A DNA stretch of 64,000 nt from the NCBI RefSeq assembly GCF_000175195.1, contig NZ_ACQL01000109.1, positions 1-64,000 on the forward strand, read 5' to 3'. A program made the position numbers and the translations under genes. This document shows positions 19,973 to 28,838 of the stretch, piece by piece. Source of the stretch: Actinobacillus minor NM305 (GTDB lineage Bacteria > Pseudomonadota > Gammaproteobacteria > Enterobacterales > Pasteurellaceae). The notes beneath the pieces are model-generated. The model ran no database searches, was not told the DNA's origin, and saw only the letters and a list, made by a program, of their open reading frames with translations. Each line of letters opens with the position of its first letter. The stretch's first letter is position 1.

Positions 19973-20764
19973 ATGTTATTTGCTATTCTAACAATAATTG
20001 CCTATTCCGGTGCTTTATTATGGGTTGTGCCTACGTTGGTCAATCTCGAAAATCAAGTAAACAGCGATAAAAAACCGAATATAAAAGCGGTATTTAGTAT
20101 CGGGCTCTTGGCGGTTGTTTTACATCTGTTAAGTGTATCAAGCGAGATGCTATTAGCTGATGGGCAAAACTTTACCCTTGCTAATGTTAATGCTTTGATG
20201 AGCTTGCTGTTAAGTGCAGTTGCAACATTAGCCCTTCCAAAATGGCGAACATTATGGTTCCCGTTAATGGTGGTTTATACTTATGGTATTTGTAGTGTTG
20301 CAGTTACCCTGATTTCAACGGGGCATTTCACGAAAAATTTGTCTGAAAATGCCGGGCTGATTTTTCATTTAGGTATCGCGCTTTTTTCTTATGCGCTTTT
20401 CTTCCTAGCCTTGATTTATGCGTTTCAGTTGAAATGGTTAGATCATAAATTGAAGAGTAAGAAAATGCTCTTTTGTGCAATGTTGCCACCTTTGATGACG
20501 GTAGAACGCCACTTTTTCACATTAACACTTGCAGCTCAAGCACTTTTAACCGTGACCTTAGTCAGCGGAATGATTTATCTCCATAACTTTTTTGCGCCAG
20601 AGCAAGTGCATAAGGCGATGTTCTCTTTTGCCGCTTGGATAGTGTATAACATTCAATTGCTTGGGCAATGGAAGTTGCGTTGGCGAGGAAATCGAGTGCT
20701 GATTTATTCAATCTTAGGCATGCTTTTATTAAGTGTTGGTTATTTTGGTAGCCATCTTATTTAG
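19973..20764 (+). CDS. ypjD: YpjD/CcsA-type inner-membrane protein
   Basis: A 263-residue polytopic membrane protein with about eight membrane segments and the HLGIALFSYALFFLALIYA segment typical of the cytochrome c assembly (CcmC/HemX-like) fold. E. coli YpjD next to the CorB-type yfjD has the same arrangement. The family likely handles haem or supports membrane function, but its role is not established. AT-rich leader; a weak ribosome site (GAGCG) precedes the ATG. Confidence 0.88.
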   Translation: MLFAILTIIAYSGALLWVVPTLVNLENQVNSDKKPNIKAVFSIGLLAVVLHLLSVSSEMLLADGQNFTLANVNALMSLLLSAVATLALPKWRTLWFPLMVVYTYGICSVAVTLISTGHFTKNLSENAGLIFHLGIALFSYALFFLALIYAFQLKWLDHKLKSKKMLFCAMLPPLMTVERHFFTLTLAAQALLTVTLVSGMIYLHNFFAPEQVHKAMFSFAAWIVYNIQLLGQWKLRWRGNRVLIYSILGMLLLSVGYFGSHLI

Positions 20765-20767
20765 GAA

Positions 20768-20935
20768 AAGTACTTGTAGTACTTAGATTACTAACAAACC
20801 TTTTTATTTAAAAAATTTGAAATATTTTGGTTATCAAAATATTTTAATTGTTTAGGGCGAAAAATATTTCGCCCCTACAACAATGTTATTTATTTGGGTT
20901 TGTCTGCAATCTGAGTACTTTCGGTACTTTATAAT
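20768..20935. repeat. Composite palindromic intergenic element
   Basis: The gap between ypjD and the CorC-type gene holds nested palindromes: AAGTACTT/AGTACTT near 20768, AATATTTTG/CAAAATATT at 20821-20843, TAGGGCGAAA/TTTCGCCCCTA at 20853-20877, and AGTACTT/GGTACTT at 20914-20930. The segment CCTACAACAATGTTATTTA with the following GGGTTTGTC recurs at 27307-27335, so the two loci share a larger element. Confidence 0.6.
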
Positions 20936-20963
20936 ACGTTATTTTTGATTAAGGATTTTAATT

Positions 20964-22232
20964 TTGGACAGTATCCCCCTGAGTAGTTTATTTATTACTT
21001 TAGCAATTCTTCTACTTTTATCTGCATTCTTCTCTGGTTCTGAAACAGGACTGATGTCTTTAAACCGCTATAAAATGAAGCACCTTGCCGAACAAGGACA
21101 CAAAGGCGCTCAACTTGCGGAAAAACTGCTTGAAAAAACCGATGTATTACTAAGCTTTATTCTCATTTGTAATAACTTAGTAAATATTGCTGCTTCAGCG
21201 ATTGCCACTATGATTGGTATGCGTATTGCCGGCGATGCGGGTGTGGCTGCAGCAACGGGTATCTTAACTTTTGTGATGTTAGTTTTCTCTGAAATTCTGC
21301 CAAAAACCATAGCGGCAATTTACCCGGAACGTATCGGTTTTTTTGTCAGTTATATTCTCACACCGCTAAAAAAATTATTCTTACCGCTCGTCTTTTTGAT
21401 GAATTTAATCATCAATGCGTTAATGAAATTACTGCATATTCGTAAAGATGAAAACACCGGATTAAGCGCAGAAGAATTAAGAGGTGTGGTATTAGAGGCG
21501 GGGAAATTTATCCCAACCGAGCACCAAGATATGCTGATTTCTATCCTTGATATGGAAAAAGTTACTGTGGACGACATTATGGTGCCTCGTAATGATATTG
21601 GCGGAATTGATATTGATGACGACTGGAAAGCCATTATGCGCCAACTTACTAGCGCACCTCATGCCCGTGTTGTGATTTATAAAGGCAATATGGATAAAAA
21701 CATTCTCGGTATGCTACGCGTTCGTGAGGCTTTCCGTTTAATGTTAGAGAAAAATGAGTTCACAAAAGAGATGCTTGTTCGTGCGGTGGATAACGTTTAT
21801 TTCATTCCTGAAGGCACACCACTTACCACTCAGTTGATGAACTTTAAAACGAATAAAGAACGTATCGGCTTAGTGGTAGATGAATACGGCGATATTAAGG
21901 GCTTGGTCACACTCGAAGATATTTTAGAAGAAATTGTCGGCGAATTTACCACTTCAACTGCACCAACCTTAGAGGAAGAAGTGAAGCCTCAATCAGATGG
22001 TTCAGTCATTATCGAAGGCTCAGCAAATCTACGTGATTTAAATAAACTCTTCGGCTGGCAGTTACCGTTAGAAGATGCTCGTACCTTCAATGGTTTAATT
22101 CTAGAACACCTTGAAAAAATTCCCGATGAGGACACGCAATTCGAACTGTATAACCTAAAAGTTACCATTCTTGAAGTGGCAGATAATATGGTTAAACAGG
22201 CAAAAGTTGAGCCGATTATTTTAGAGCAATAG
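20964..22232 (+). CDS. CorB/CorC-type (HlyC/CorC family) membrane transporter protein
   Basis: A 422-residue protein with an N-terminal DUF21/CNNM domain of about four membrane segments (residues 1-180), two CBS domains (about 205-335) and a C-terminal CorC_HlyC transporter-associated domain. Such proteins take part in magnesium or cobalt efflux; E. coli YfjD (CorB) is the likely orthologue. The start is TTG at 20964, supported by AAGGAT eight bases upstream. The TTG start may limit expression. Next to ypjD as in E. coli. Confidence 0.9.
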   Translation: MDSIPLSSLFITLAILLLLSAFFSGSETGLMSLNRYKMKHLAEQGHKGAQLAEKLLEKTDVLLSFILICNNLVNIAASAIATMIGMRIAGDAGVAAATGILTFVMLVFSEILPKTIAAIYPERIGFFVSYILTPLKKLFLPLVFLMNLIINALMKLLHIRKDENTGLSAEELRGVVLEAGKFIPTEHQDMLISILDMEKVTVDDIMVPRNDIGGIDIDDDWKAIMRQLTSAPHARVVIYKGNMDKNILGMLRVREAFRLMLEKNEFTKEMLVRAVDNVYFIPEGTPLTTQLMNFKTNKERIGLVVDEYGDIKGLVTLEDILEEIVGEFTTSTAPTLEEEVKPQSDGSVIIEGSANLRDLNKLFGWQLPLEDARTFNGLILEHLEKIPDEDTQFELYNLKVTILEVADNMVKQAKVEPIILEQ

Positions 22233-22244
22233 CATACTTAACTT

Positions 22245-22297
22245 ACAAGCGGTGGAATTTGCAATGTGATTTACAAATTCCACCGCTTGTTTTTTGC
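22245..22297 (+). terminator. Uptake-sequence inverted pair, terminator of the CorC-type gene
   Basis: ACAAGCGGTGGAATTTG at 22245-22261 and its exact complement at 22274-22290 form a 17-bp stem with a 12-base loop, followed by TTTTTT. This is the longest uptake-sequence stem in the window. Confidence 0.9.
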
Positions 22298-22559
22298 TCA
22301 ATTAAAAAAGAAATAATCCTACTATTTTTCTAAAATGAAACTGAGTAATAAATCTAAAAAATTGAATTTATTAGTTTTAAAATCTAACGCAAACGTTATC
22401 GTGCGAAATTTTTAACTATAAAAAACCCAAAATGCACGTTATTTCTTATATTTTCTTCCTTTACTTTTTTTCCGCTTAGGCATATTCTTCAATAGTTTGC
22501 GATTTTTCGCACTTTTTTGACTTAAAGCAAATAGATTTATTTTTTAGAGGAACTTTCTC
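22298..22559. other. Long leader of the NSS transporter
   Basis: This AT-rich non-coding stretch holds a PurR-like box at 22387-22402 and an AGAGGA ribosome site just before the GTG start. I see no other gene or repeat in it. Confidence 0.6.
22387..22402 (+). promoter_or_regulatory. PurR-like operator
   Basis: ACGCAAACGTTATCGT matches 14 of 16 positions of the palindromic PurR box ACGCAAACGTTTGCGT. It lies about 160 bases before the NSS transporter. A similar box lies before the DASS transporter at 35322. Whether PurR or another LacI-family protein binds is inferred only. Confidence 0.55.
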
Positions 22560-24086
22560 GTGTCTAATCAAACAACTCAACCAAAACGTGAGACCTTTGC
22601 TGGTCGTAAAGCGTTTATTATGGCGGCTATCGGTTCGGCTGTCGGATTAGGAAACATTTGGCGTTTCCCTTATACCACTTATGAAAATGGTGGTGGTGCA
22701 TTTATGATCCCTTATATCGTGGCGCTTTTAACCGCAGGGATCCCACTTCTCTTTTTAGACTTTGCGATTGGTCATCGTCATCGTGGTGGTGCGCCGCTTT
22801 CTTATCGCCGTTTTAACAAACATTTTGAAACCTTTGGTTGGTGGCAAGTGTTAGTAAACGTCATTATCGGGCTTTACTATGCCGTAGTACTTGGCTGGGC
22901 AGCAGTTTATACCTATTTCTCATTCACAAAAGCATGGGGCGAGAAGCCTGTTGATTTCTTTGTAGGCGAATTCTTAAAAATGGGCGATATTGCAAATGGC
23001 GTGAGCTTTGAATTTGTCGGCATGGTGGTTGGCCCATTACTTGCAATGTGGATTATTGCACTTGCGGTATTGGCATTTGGTGTTCAAAAAGGGATTGCAA
23101 AAACCTCAGGCATTTTAATGCCGGTGCTTATTGTGATGTTTGTAGCATTAGTGGGTTACGCTTTAACTCTACCGGGTGCGGCAAAAGGTTTAGATGCGCT
23201 CTTCACGCCAAACTGGGAAAAACTTTCTGATCCAAGTGTGTGGATTGCTGCATACGGTCAAATCTTCTTCTCCCTTTCAATCTGTTTCGGGATTATGATT
23301 ACTTATGCTTCATATTTGAAGAAAGATTCGGACTTAACAGGTACGGGGTTAGTTGTTGGTTTTGCGAACTCAAGTTTTGAAGTATTAGCAGGTATCGGTG
23401 TATTTGCAGCACTAGGCTTTATGGCAACTGCGGCAGGGCAAGAGGTTCACGAAGTCGCTAAAGGTGGTATCGGCTTAGCATTCTTCGCTTTCCCAACCAT
23501 TATCAATGAAGCACCTTTAGGCTCCGTATTAGGTGTATTATTCTTTGGTTCATTAACTTTTGCAGCATTAACATCGTTTATTTCAGTGATCGAAGTAATC
23601 ATTTCAGCAGTACAAGATAAATTACGAGCTGGACGTGTACAAACAACTTTAATCGTAGGTGTGCCAATGATGATCGTTTCAACCGTTTTATTTGGAACGA
23701 CAACCGGTTTACAAATGCTAGATGTGATGGATAAATTTGTAAACTACTTTGGTATTGTTGCGGTGGCATTTGTTTCATTAATTGCGATTGTGGCAAATGA
23801 GAAACTCGGTTTATTAGGTGGACATATCAATGCGACCTCATCATTTAAAGTGGGTTTTGTATGGCGTTTATGCATCGTGATTACCACCGGTATTCTTGCA
23901 TTTATGTTGTTCAGTGAAGGGGCAAAAGTGTTTACTGAAGGTTATGAAGGCTATCCTCGTTGGTTTGTAAATACCTTTGGTTGGGGCATGGCAATCAGCT
24001 TATTGGTAGCAGCATTCTTGCTTTCTCGCCTAAAATGGAAAGATTTAAATCTTGCCGAACATAAAGTTGATAAAAATTTTGAGTAG
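22560..24086 (+). CDS. Sodium-dependent transporter, NSS (SNF) family
   Basis: A 508-residue inner-membrane sodium symporter of the neurotransmitter:sodium symporter family, with about 12 membrane segments. The NSS signature [14 protein letters not shown] lies at about residues 26-39 with the sodium-site residues. The start is GTG at 22560 with AGAGGA upstream. It is followed at once by a 30-residue MetS-type subunit; this pairing is that of MetPS-type methionine/alanine transporters, so an amino-acid substrate of that kind is likely but not proven. Confidence 0.92.
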   Translation: MSNQTTQPKRETFAGRKAFIMAAIGSAVGLGNIWRFPYTTYENGGGAFMIPYIVALLTAGIPLLFLDFAIGHRHRGGAPLSYRRFNKHFETFGWWQVLVNVIIGLYYAVVLGWAAVYTYFSFTKAWGEKPVDFFVGEFLKMGDIANGVSFEFVGMVVGPLLAMWIIALAVLAFGVQKGIAKTSGILMPVLIVMFVALVGYALTLPGAAKGLDALFTPNWEKLSDPSVWIAAYGQIFFSLSICFGIMITYASYLKKDSDLTGTGLVVGFANSSFEVLAGIGVFAALGFMATAAGQEVHEVAKGGIGLAFFAFPTIINEAPLGSVLGVLFFGSLTFAALTSFISVIEVIISAVQDKLRAGRVQTTLIVGVPMMIVSTVLFGTTTGLQMLDVMDKFVNYFGIVAVAFVSLIAIVANEKLGLLGGHINATSSFKVGFVWRLCIVITTGILAFMLFSEGAKVFTEGYEGYPRWFVNTFGWGMAISLLVAAFLLSRLKWKDLNLAEHKVDKNFE

Positions 24087-24094
24087 GAGGAATT

Positions 24095-24187
24095 ATGAGT
24101 ACTTCAGCAATTATTATGATGCTCGTGGCGTTAGTGATTATTTGGGGTGGCTTAATCGCAGCGATTAAACACTTACCAAAAGAATAA
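24095..24187 (+). CDS. MetS-type small subunit of the NSS transporter
   Basis: A 30-residue single-membrane-span peptide: MSTSAIIMMLVALVIIWGG then LIAAIKHLPKE. AGGAGG lies 6 bases before the ATG, one of the strongest ribosome sites in the window, 8 bases after the transporter stop. Its form (short polar N-terminus, one hydrophobic span, WGG, a charged tail ending in LPKE) matches MetS, the essential small subunit of the Corynebacterium MetPS transporter. It is below most gene-calling cut-offs. Confidence 0.85.
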   Translation: MSTSAIIMMLVALVIIWGGLIAAIKHLPKE

Positions 24188-24220
24188 ACGAGTTTGTAAA
24201 TTGTAAAATTATCTTAAAAG

Positions 24221-24258
24221 ATGACCGCTTGTAGGTATAATACAAGCGGTCATTTTTA
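24221..24258 (+). terminator. Uptake-sequence inverted pair after the MetS-type gene
   Basis: ATGACCGCTTGTA (24221-24233) pairs perfectly with TACAAGCGGTCAT (24241-24253) over a 7-base loop, followed by TTTT. It ends the NSS operon and also sits just before the YicG-like gene. Confidence 0.88.
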
Positions 24259-24273
24259 TAGGAATTTTTACGA

Positions 24274-24936
24274 ATGTTGCTTTTAACGCTCTATATTATT
24301 GGGATTACTGCAGAAGCGATTACAGGGGCATTGGCTGCCGGTCGGGAAAAAATGGATATGTTCGGTGTGATTATTATTGCCTCAGTAACGGCTATTGGTG
24401 GTGGTTCGGTACGAGATATGTTATTAGGACACTACCCGTTAGGCTGGGTAGCACATCCGGAGTACTTGCTCATCGTGGCAGGCGCAGCCGTTTTCACGAT
24501 GTTTATCGCGCCTTTTTTAGGTTATTTCCGCACGATTTTTTTAGTATTAGATGCCCTTGGGCTGATTGTGTTTTCGATTATTGGCGCACAAGTTGCCTTG
24601 GATATGGGGTATGGTTTAGTGATCGCTTGTGTAGCGGCGGTAGTAACGGGCGCTTTTGGGGGCGTGTTACGAGATTTGTTGTGTAATCGTATTCCGCTGA
24701 TTTTCCGAAAAGAGCTCTATGCCAGTATTGCGTTTCTCTCTACTTGTATCTATATCGGCTTGCAAGAAATAGGGTTGAACCAAAATGTCGTGGTTATCGC
24801 CACATTAATTTTAGGCTTTGGGCTTCGGTTATTAGCGATGCGCTTTAAGCTAGGCTTGCCTGTTTTTGAATTTGATGAAGCACAGTATTTAGGCAAGGGC
24901 GATTTGGTGGATAGATTATCAAAACGGAAGAAGTGA
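24274..24936 (+). CDS. TRIC/UPF0126 family membrane protein (YicG-like)
   Basis: A 220-residue inner-membrane protein with about seven membrane segments in two repeats, each holding a GGGSVRDMLLG or FGGVLRDLLCN motif (residues 46-56 and about 128-138). This is the prokaryotic TRIC fold; structures show trimeric cation channels, and some members of the family are linked to glycine import. A GGAATTTTTACG leader precedes the ATG. Basic C-terminus (KRKK). Confidence 0.9.
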   Translation: MLLLTLYIIGITAEAITGALAAGREKMDMFGVIIIASVTAIGGGSVRDMLLGHYPLGWVAHPEYLLIVAGAAVFTMFIAPFLGYFRTIFLVLDALGLIVFSIIGAQVALDMGYGLVIACVAAVVTGAFGGVLRDLLCNRIPLIFRKELYASIAFLSTCIYIGLQEIGLNQNVVVIATLILGFGLRLLAMRFKLGLPVFEFDEAQYLGKGDLVDRLSKRKK

Positions 24937-24972
24937 AAAAGAGCGGGCACATCGACCCGCTTAATACTAAAC

Positions 24973-26028
24973 TTAATGCGTAAACCCAGCATTCACATCT
25001 GCATCAGGATTGCGTTTATCAAAGCGTTCCTCTTTGATTTTACCTTGGTAAATTTCCGGATTGCCTTCTCCTTCAACAATTAATTGACCTTTAGCGCCTT
25101 TTTCTGCGCGAAATAGACTGTGATCTAAAAATGTATATTTCCCCGGTACTTGCATTTCCATTTCAACGATTGTAGTACCGCCAGCAGGAATAAGTGTAGT
25201 CTGTACATTATGATTTTGTAGTGTACCACCTTCAACATAAACGGTATCAAAAGTGCGACCGATAAGATGGAACGAAGATATTTTATTGGGGCCGGCATTC
25301 CCGACAAAGAAGCGGACATTTTCCCCCACTCTGGCTTTTAGCGCATTTTGTTCGGTTAAAGCGCCGACTTTGCCGTTAAACACCACATAATCAGGCAGTT
25401 CATAATCGGCTTTCATCATATCAAAGACTTTAAGGTTAGGATTAGCACCATCTTTTACATAAAATTCATTCTGCATAATGTAGAATTCTTTATCGACTTT
25501 CGGTAAACCTTCTTTGGGCTCGACTAACATTAAACCAAACATGCCTTTACCGAGATGTACGCCAACCGGAGCGGCACCGCAGTGATAGACATACAGTCCG
25601 GGTGTCATCACTCGGAAAGCAAATGTGGTGCTTTTCCCAGGTGCGGTCAAACTGGCTTCGGCTCCCCCATCCGGTGCGGCAGCAGAGTGGAAATCAATAG
25701 CGTGTTCCATCTTGCCATTGATAGGGTTTGAGAGTTGTACTTCCACCATATCGCCCTCACGTACCCGAATAAAAGGTGCAGGCGTTGAGCCATTAAACGT
25801 CCAATATTTAAATTGAACGCCTTTATCAATAGGCATGATTTTCTCAAGGCTTTCAAGTTTGACAACGACTTTTGCCGGTGTGGTGCGCTCAAGTGGTTTT
25901 GGCACATTGGGAGCCGTCGTTAATTCTGCTTCAATAGTAGGCAGCTGAGCGGCAGGGACTAATTCTGCAACGGGGATCGCAAAAGCAGATGATGAGAGAA
26001 ACCCTAGGAGGAAAAACGTTTTTTTCAT
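24973..26028 (-). CDS. aniA: Copper-containing nitrite reductase (NirK/AniA type)
   Basis: This periplasmic or outer-membrane-associated enzyme reduces nitrite to nitric oxide under low oxygen. A signal peptide (residues 1-17, ending SSSAFA) is followed by two cupredoxin domains. The type 1 copper site lies in YHCGAAPVGVHLGKGM (about 150) and a type 2 copper His in AIDFHSA (about 110); the C-terminal FLDHSLFRAEKGAKG motif carries another copper His. Length 351 is typical. The cleavage region lacks a lipobox, unlike gonococcal AniA. I saw no clear FNR box upstream. Confidence 0.93.
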   Translation of the reverse strand: MKKTFFLLGFLSSSAFAIPVAELVPAAQLPTIEAELTTAPNVPKPLERTTPAKVVVKLESLEKIMPIDKGVQFKYWTFNGSTPAPFIRVREGDMVEVQLSNPINGKMEHAIDFHSAAAPDGGAEASLTAPGKSTTFAFRVMTPGLYVYHCGAAPVGVHLGKGMFGLMLVEPKEGLPKVDKEFYIMQNEFYVKDGANPNLKVFDMMKADYELPDYVVFNGKVGALTEQNALKARVGENVRFFVGNAGPNKISSFHLIGRTFDTVYVEGGTLQNHNVQTTLIPAGGTTIVEMEMQVPGKYTFLDHSLFRAEKGAKGQLIVEGEGNPEIYQGKIKEERFDKRNPDADVNAGFTH

Positions 26029-26136
26029 AGTAAAGACCTTTGTATAATCGATAAACGTTTTAGATTATAATGCTTTAAATGAACAAGCGGTATTTTTTCA
26101 AAAAAAGTTTGCAAATTTTAAGTTGAATTTGCAAAC

Positions 26137-26150
26137 CTAAACCGTTTTAG
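26137..26150 (+). promoter_or_regulatory. Candidate LacI-family (ScrR) operator before scrK
   Basis: CTAAACCGTTTTAG is a palindrome with 6 of 7 paired positions around a central CG, the usual form of LacI-family operators. It lies 47 bases before scrK. A second AAACGTTT core lies at 26053-26060. ScrR is encoded 2.7 kb downstream. Binding is inferred. Confidence 0.4.
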
Positions 26151-26196
26151 CTAAGATCCGTTTCAGTATTTTTTTGTTATTAAAGAGAATGATTTT

Positions 26197-27120
26197 ATGA
26201 GTAAAATTTGGGTAACAGGCGATGCCGTTGTTGATTTAATTCCAGATGGAGAAAATCACTATTTAAAATGCGCAGGTGGTGCACCGGCAAACGTGGCGGT
26301 GGGGGTTTCTCGCTTAGGTTGTGAGGCAGGATTTATTGGTCGAGTGGGTAATGATCCGCTGGGTAAATTTATGCAACAAACGCTTCAAGCGGAAAAGGTT
26401 TCCACCGATAATATGATTTTAGATCCACAACAACGTACCTCAACGGTGATTGTCGGCTTAGATGATGGCGAACGTAGCTTTACGTTTATGGTTAATCCAA
26501 GTGCCGATCAGTTCTTAGAAGTTGGCGATTTACCGACTTTCCATCAAGGCGATTTTTTACATTGTTGTTCTATTGCGTTAATCAACAACCCTTCTCGCTC
26601 AACGACTATTGAGGCAATTCGCCGGATTAAAGAAGTTGGCGGTTTCTTTTCTTTCGATCCTAATTTACGTGAGTCACTTTGGGCAAGCTTAGATGAGATG
26701 AAAGAAGTTGTAAACAGCGTAATCGCAATGGCAGATATTCTGAAATTCTCTGAAGAAGAATTAACGCTTTTAACGAATACGACCAATTTAGAAGAAGCAA
26801 CGAAGGTAATTACTGCACAATATCCGGAAAAATTGATCATCATTACCTTAGGGAAAGATGGGGCAATTTATCACTTAAACGGTAAGAGCCAAGTGGTAAA
26901 AGGCAAAGCGTTAAAACCGGTAGATACCACAGGTGCAGGCGATGCTTTTGTAAGTGGATTATTAGCCGGTTTATCGCAAGTGTCAGACTGGAAAGAAGAA
27001 GCCACATTAGTTGAAGTGATCCGCAAAGCAAACGCTTCAGGTGCTTTAGCTACAACGGCAAAAGGTGCAATGGCTGCGCTTCCAAACAAGGCGCAATTAG
27101 AAGCATTTTTAGCGAATTAA
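26197..27120 (+). CDS. scrK: Fructokinase (PfkB family)
   Basis: A 307-residue PfkB-family sugar kinase. The N-terminal GGAPANVAVGVSRLG motif (about 27-41) and the C-terminal DTTGAGDAFVSGLLAG motif (about 245-260, with the catalytic Asp) are present. Next to scrB and scrR, it most likely phosphorylates the fructose released by sucrose-6-phosphate hydrolysis. The scrB gene follows after 275 bases of repeat-rich DNA, so a shared transcript is uncertain. Confidence 0.93.
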   Translation: MSKIWVTGDAVVDLIPDGENHYLKCAGGAPANVAVGVSRLGCEAGFIGRVGNDPLGKFMQQTLQAEKVSTDNMILDPQQRTSTVIVGLDDGERSFTFMVNPSADQFLEVGDLPTFHQGDFLHCCSIALINNPSRSTTIEAIRRIKEVGGFFSFDPNLRESLWASLDEMKEVVNSVIAMADILKFSEEELTLLTNTTNLEEATKVITAQYPEKLIIITLGKDGAIYHLNGKSQVVKGKALKPVDTTGAGDAFVSGLLAGLSQVSDWKEEATLVEVIRKANASGALATTAKGAMAALPNKAQLEAFLAN

Positions 27121-27140
27121 GGATATATGTACCTTAATAT

Positions 27141-27165
27141 CCCAGCACGGCAGAGCCGTACTGGG
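27141..27165. repeat. REP-like palindrome after scrK
   Basis: CCCAGCACGGC and GCCGTACTGGG pair around an AGA loop with one mismatch. It resembles the ACGGC/GCCGT hairpin at 48784 and may also act as a transcription stop after scrK. Confidence 0.6.
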
Positions 27166-27189
27166 TTACGTATAAAATTCTCTAATTTT

Positions 27190-27214
27190 GTAGGGGCGAA
27201 ATATTTTTCGCCCC
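27190..27214. repeat. Half element of the GTAGGG family
   Basis: GTAGGGGCGAA followed by TTCGCCCC forms one hairpin (arms 27193-27200 and 27207-27214). The second hairpin of the usual pair is missing, and a complete element starts 27 bases further on. Confidence 0.65.
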
Positions 27215-27240
27215 GAACAATCAAGGGGATTTAGAATATT

Positions 27241-27311
27241 GTAGGGTGGGTTTTAACCCACCAATAAAATCAATATGTTACGGCTATATGGTGGGTCAAG
27301 ACCCACCCTAC
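27241..27311. repeat. Double-hairpin intergenic element (GTAGGG family)
   Basis: A 71-base element running from GTAGGGTGGG to CCCACCCTAC. Inner hairpins are GGTGGGTT/AACCCACC (27245-27262) and GGTGGGTC/GACCCACC (27290-27307). The outer ends are also complementary. It is followed by CAACAATGTTATTTA as at 20878, and by an AAGGTGCGTTAATACGTACC hairpin at 27342-27361. Confidence 0.75.
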
Positions 27312-27395
27312 AACAATGTTATTTAGGGTTTGTCATCCGTCTAAGGTGCGTTAATACGTACCTTATTTATAAACGAAGTTTTTTGAGAATTTATT

Positions 27396-28817
27396 ATGCA
27401 CATTTTTAACAACGGCAAATACAAAAGCCTTCACGCACAATCCCCTGATGAATTAAACCAAATTCGTCAAACGGTACTTTCTGATCACGATTTCTATCCC
27501 ACTTACCACTTAGCGCCAAAAACAGGGTTGTTTAACGATCCAAACGGTTTGATTTTTGATGGCGAGAAATATCACGTTTTTGCTCAATGGTTTCCTTATG
27601 ATGCGATGCACGGTATGAAGCATTGGGAGCATTTTATTACCACTGATTTTCAAACTTTCACAAAAGGCGATTTGCTTATTCCTGATGAAATGTTTGAGTC
27701 GCACGGTTGCTACTCCGGCGGTGCGATTTTATGGGAAGACAAAATTGTTGCATTTTATACCGGCAATACACGCCGCCCGTCAGATAATGAACGTGTGCCA
27801 CATCAAAACATTGCGATTTTTGATAAATCGGGCAAATTGTTAGAAAAACGCTGTATTATCGATCAAGCACCGAAAGGTTACACCGAACACGTGCGTGACC
27901 CAAAACCTTACATTACTACAGAGGGTAAAATCCGTTTTGTATTAGGGGCGCAACGTGAAAATTTAACGGGCACCTGTTTAATTTATGAAATGGATAATTT
28001 AAATGACACGCCTCGTTTAGTGTCAGAATTGGCGGTTAAAGATTTTGATAACAGTCATGTGTTTATGTGGGAATGCCCTGATCTTTTCCAATTAGGTGGT
28101 AAAGATGTTTTTGTGTGGTCGCCACAAGGGAAATTACGTGAGCAGTACCAATTCCAAAATAACTATCACGCGACTTATGCATTGGGTAAACTTGAAGGTA
28201 ATCAACTCAATGCGGAGCATATTGAAGAGTTAGATTACGGCTTTGATTTTTATGCACCGCAAACGGTACAAAACAGCGATCGTATTTTATTTGGTTGGAT
28301 TGGTTTGCCGGATTTAACTTATCCAACAGACAAATACAAATGGCATTCTACGCTAACAATGCCACGTCAATTAGTGTTAGAAAACGGTAAAATTACGCAA
28401 CGCCCTATCGTGAAATTAGGCGAGAAACAAGCGGTAAAATTGTCGGGCGAAATTGCAAATTTAGATACAAGTTATTTGCAAATCAATGTTGAAAATCAAC
28501 CGCTTGAATTAACATTCTTCCGCAATAAAGAAGGGCAGCATCTTGCTTTACGCTATGAAAATGGTGTGTTAAGCCTAGATCGTTCTCAAACTACGCAAAC
28601 GGATCTAATGGAAAAATTTGATGCGGTGCGTCACGTGAAAGTGGATCGCCTTGATGACATTGAGATATACTTTGACCGCTCAATTGTGGAAATTTTTATT
28701 AACGGTGGCGAGAAAGTGATGACCTCACGTTTCTTTATTGCACAACGTGAAAATCAAGTAACCAGTTCTCGAGCAGTGGACGCTCAAATCGCACAGGTTC
28801 AAGCCATTCAATTTTAA
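27396..28817 (+). CDS. scrB: Sucrose-6-phosphate hydrolase (GH32)
   Basis: A 473-residue cytoplasmic GH32 invertase. The nucleophile motif LFNDPNG (Asp48), the transition-state motif RDPKP (about 168) and the acid/base motif ECPDLF (about 225) are present, followed by a C-terminal beta-sandwich. No signal peptide, which fits intracellular sucrose-6-phosphate from a PTS. No sucrose PTS gene lies nearby, so import must be encoded elsewhere. The stop is 21 bases before scrR. Confidence 0.96.
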   Translation: MHIFNNGKYKSLHAQSPDELNQIRQTVLSDHDFYPTYHLAPKTGLFNDPNGLIFDGEKYHVFAQWFPYDAMHGMKHWEHFITTDFQTFTKGDLLIPDEMFESHGCYSGGAILWEDKIVAFYTGNTRRPSDNERVPHQNIAIFDKSGKLLEKRCIIDQAPKGYTEHVRDPKPYITTEGKIRFVLGAQRENLTGTCLIYEMDNLNDTPRLVSELAVKDFDNSHVFMWECPDLFQLGGKDVFVWSPQGKLREQYQFQNNYHATYALGKLEGNQLNAEHIEELDYGFDFYAPQTVQNSDRILFGWIGLPDLTYPTDKYKWHSTLTMPRQLVLENGKITQRPIVKLGEKQAVKLSGEIANLDTSYLQINVENQPLELTFFRNKEGQHLALRYENGVLSLDRSQTTQTDLMEKFDAVRHVKVDRLDDIEIYFDRSIVEIFINGGEKVMTSRFFIAQRENQVTSSRAVDAQIAQVQAIQF

Positions 28818-28838
28818 GGAAAAATAAAGGGTAAGGTT

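Noticed and set aside
26029-26196. FNR box before the nitrite reductase gene
   Set aside because: I looked for TTGAT-N4-ATCAA and found no acceptable match, although such control would be expected.
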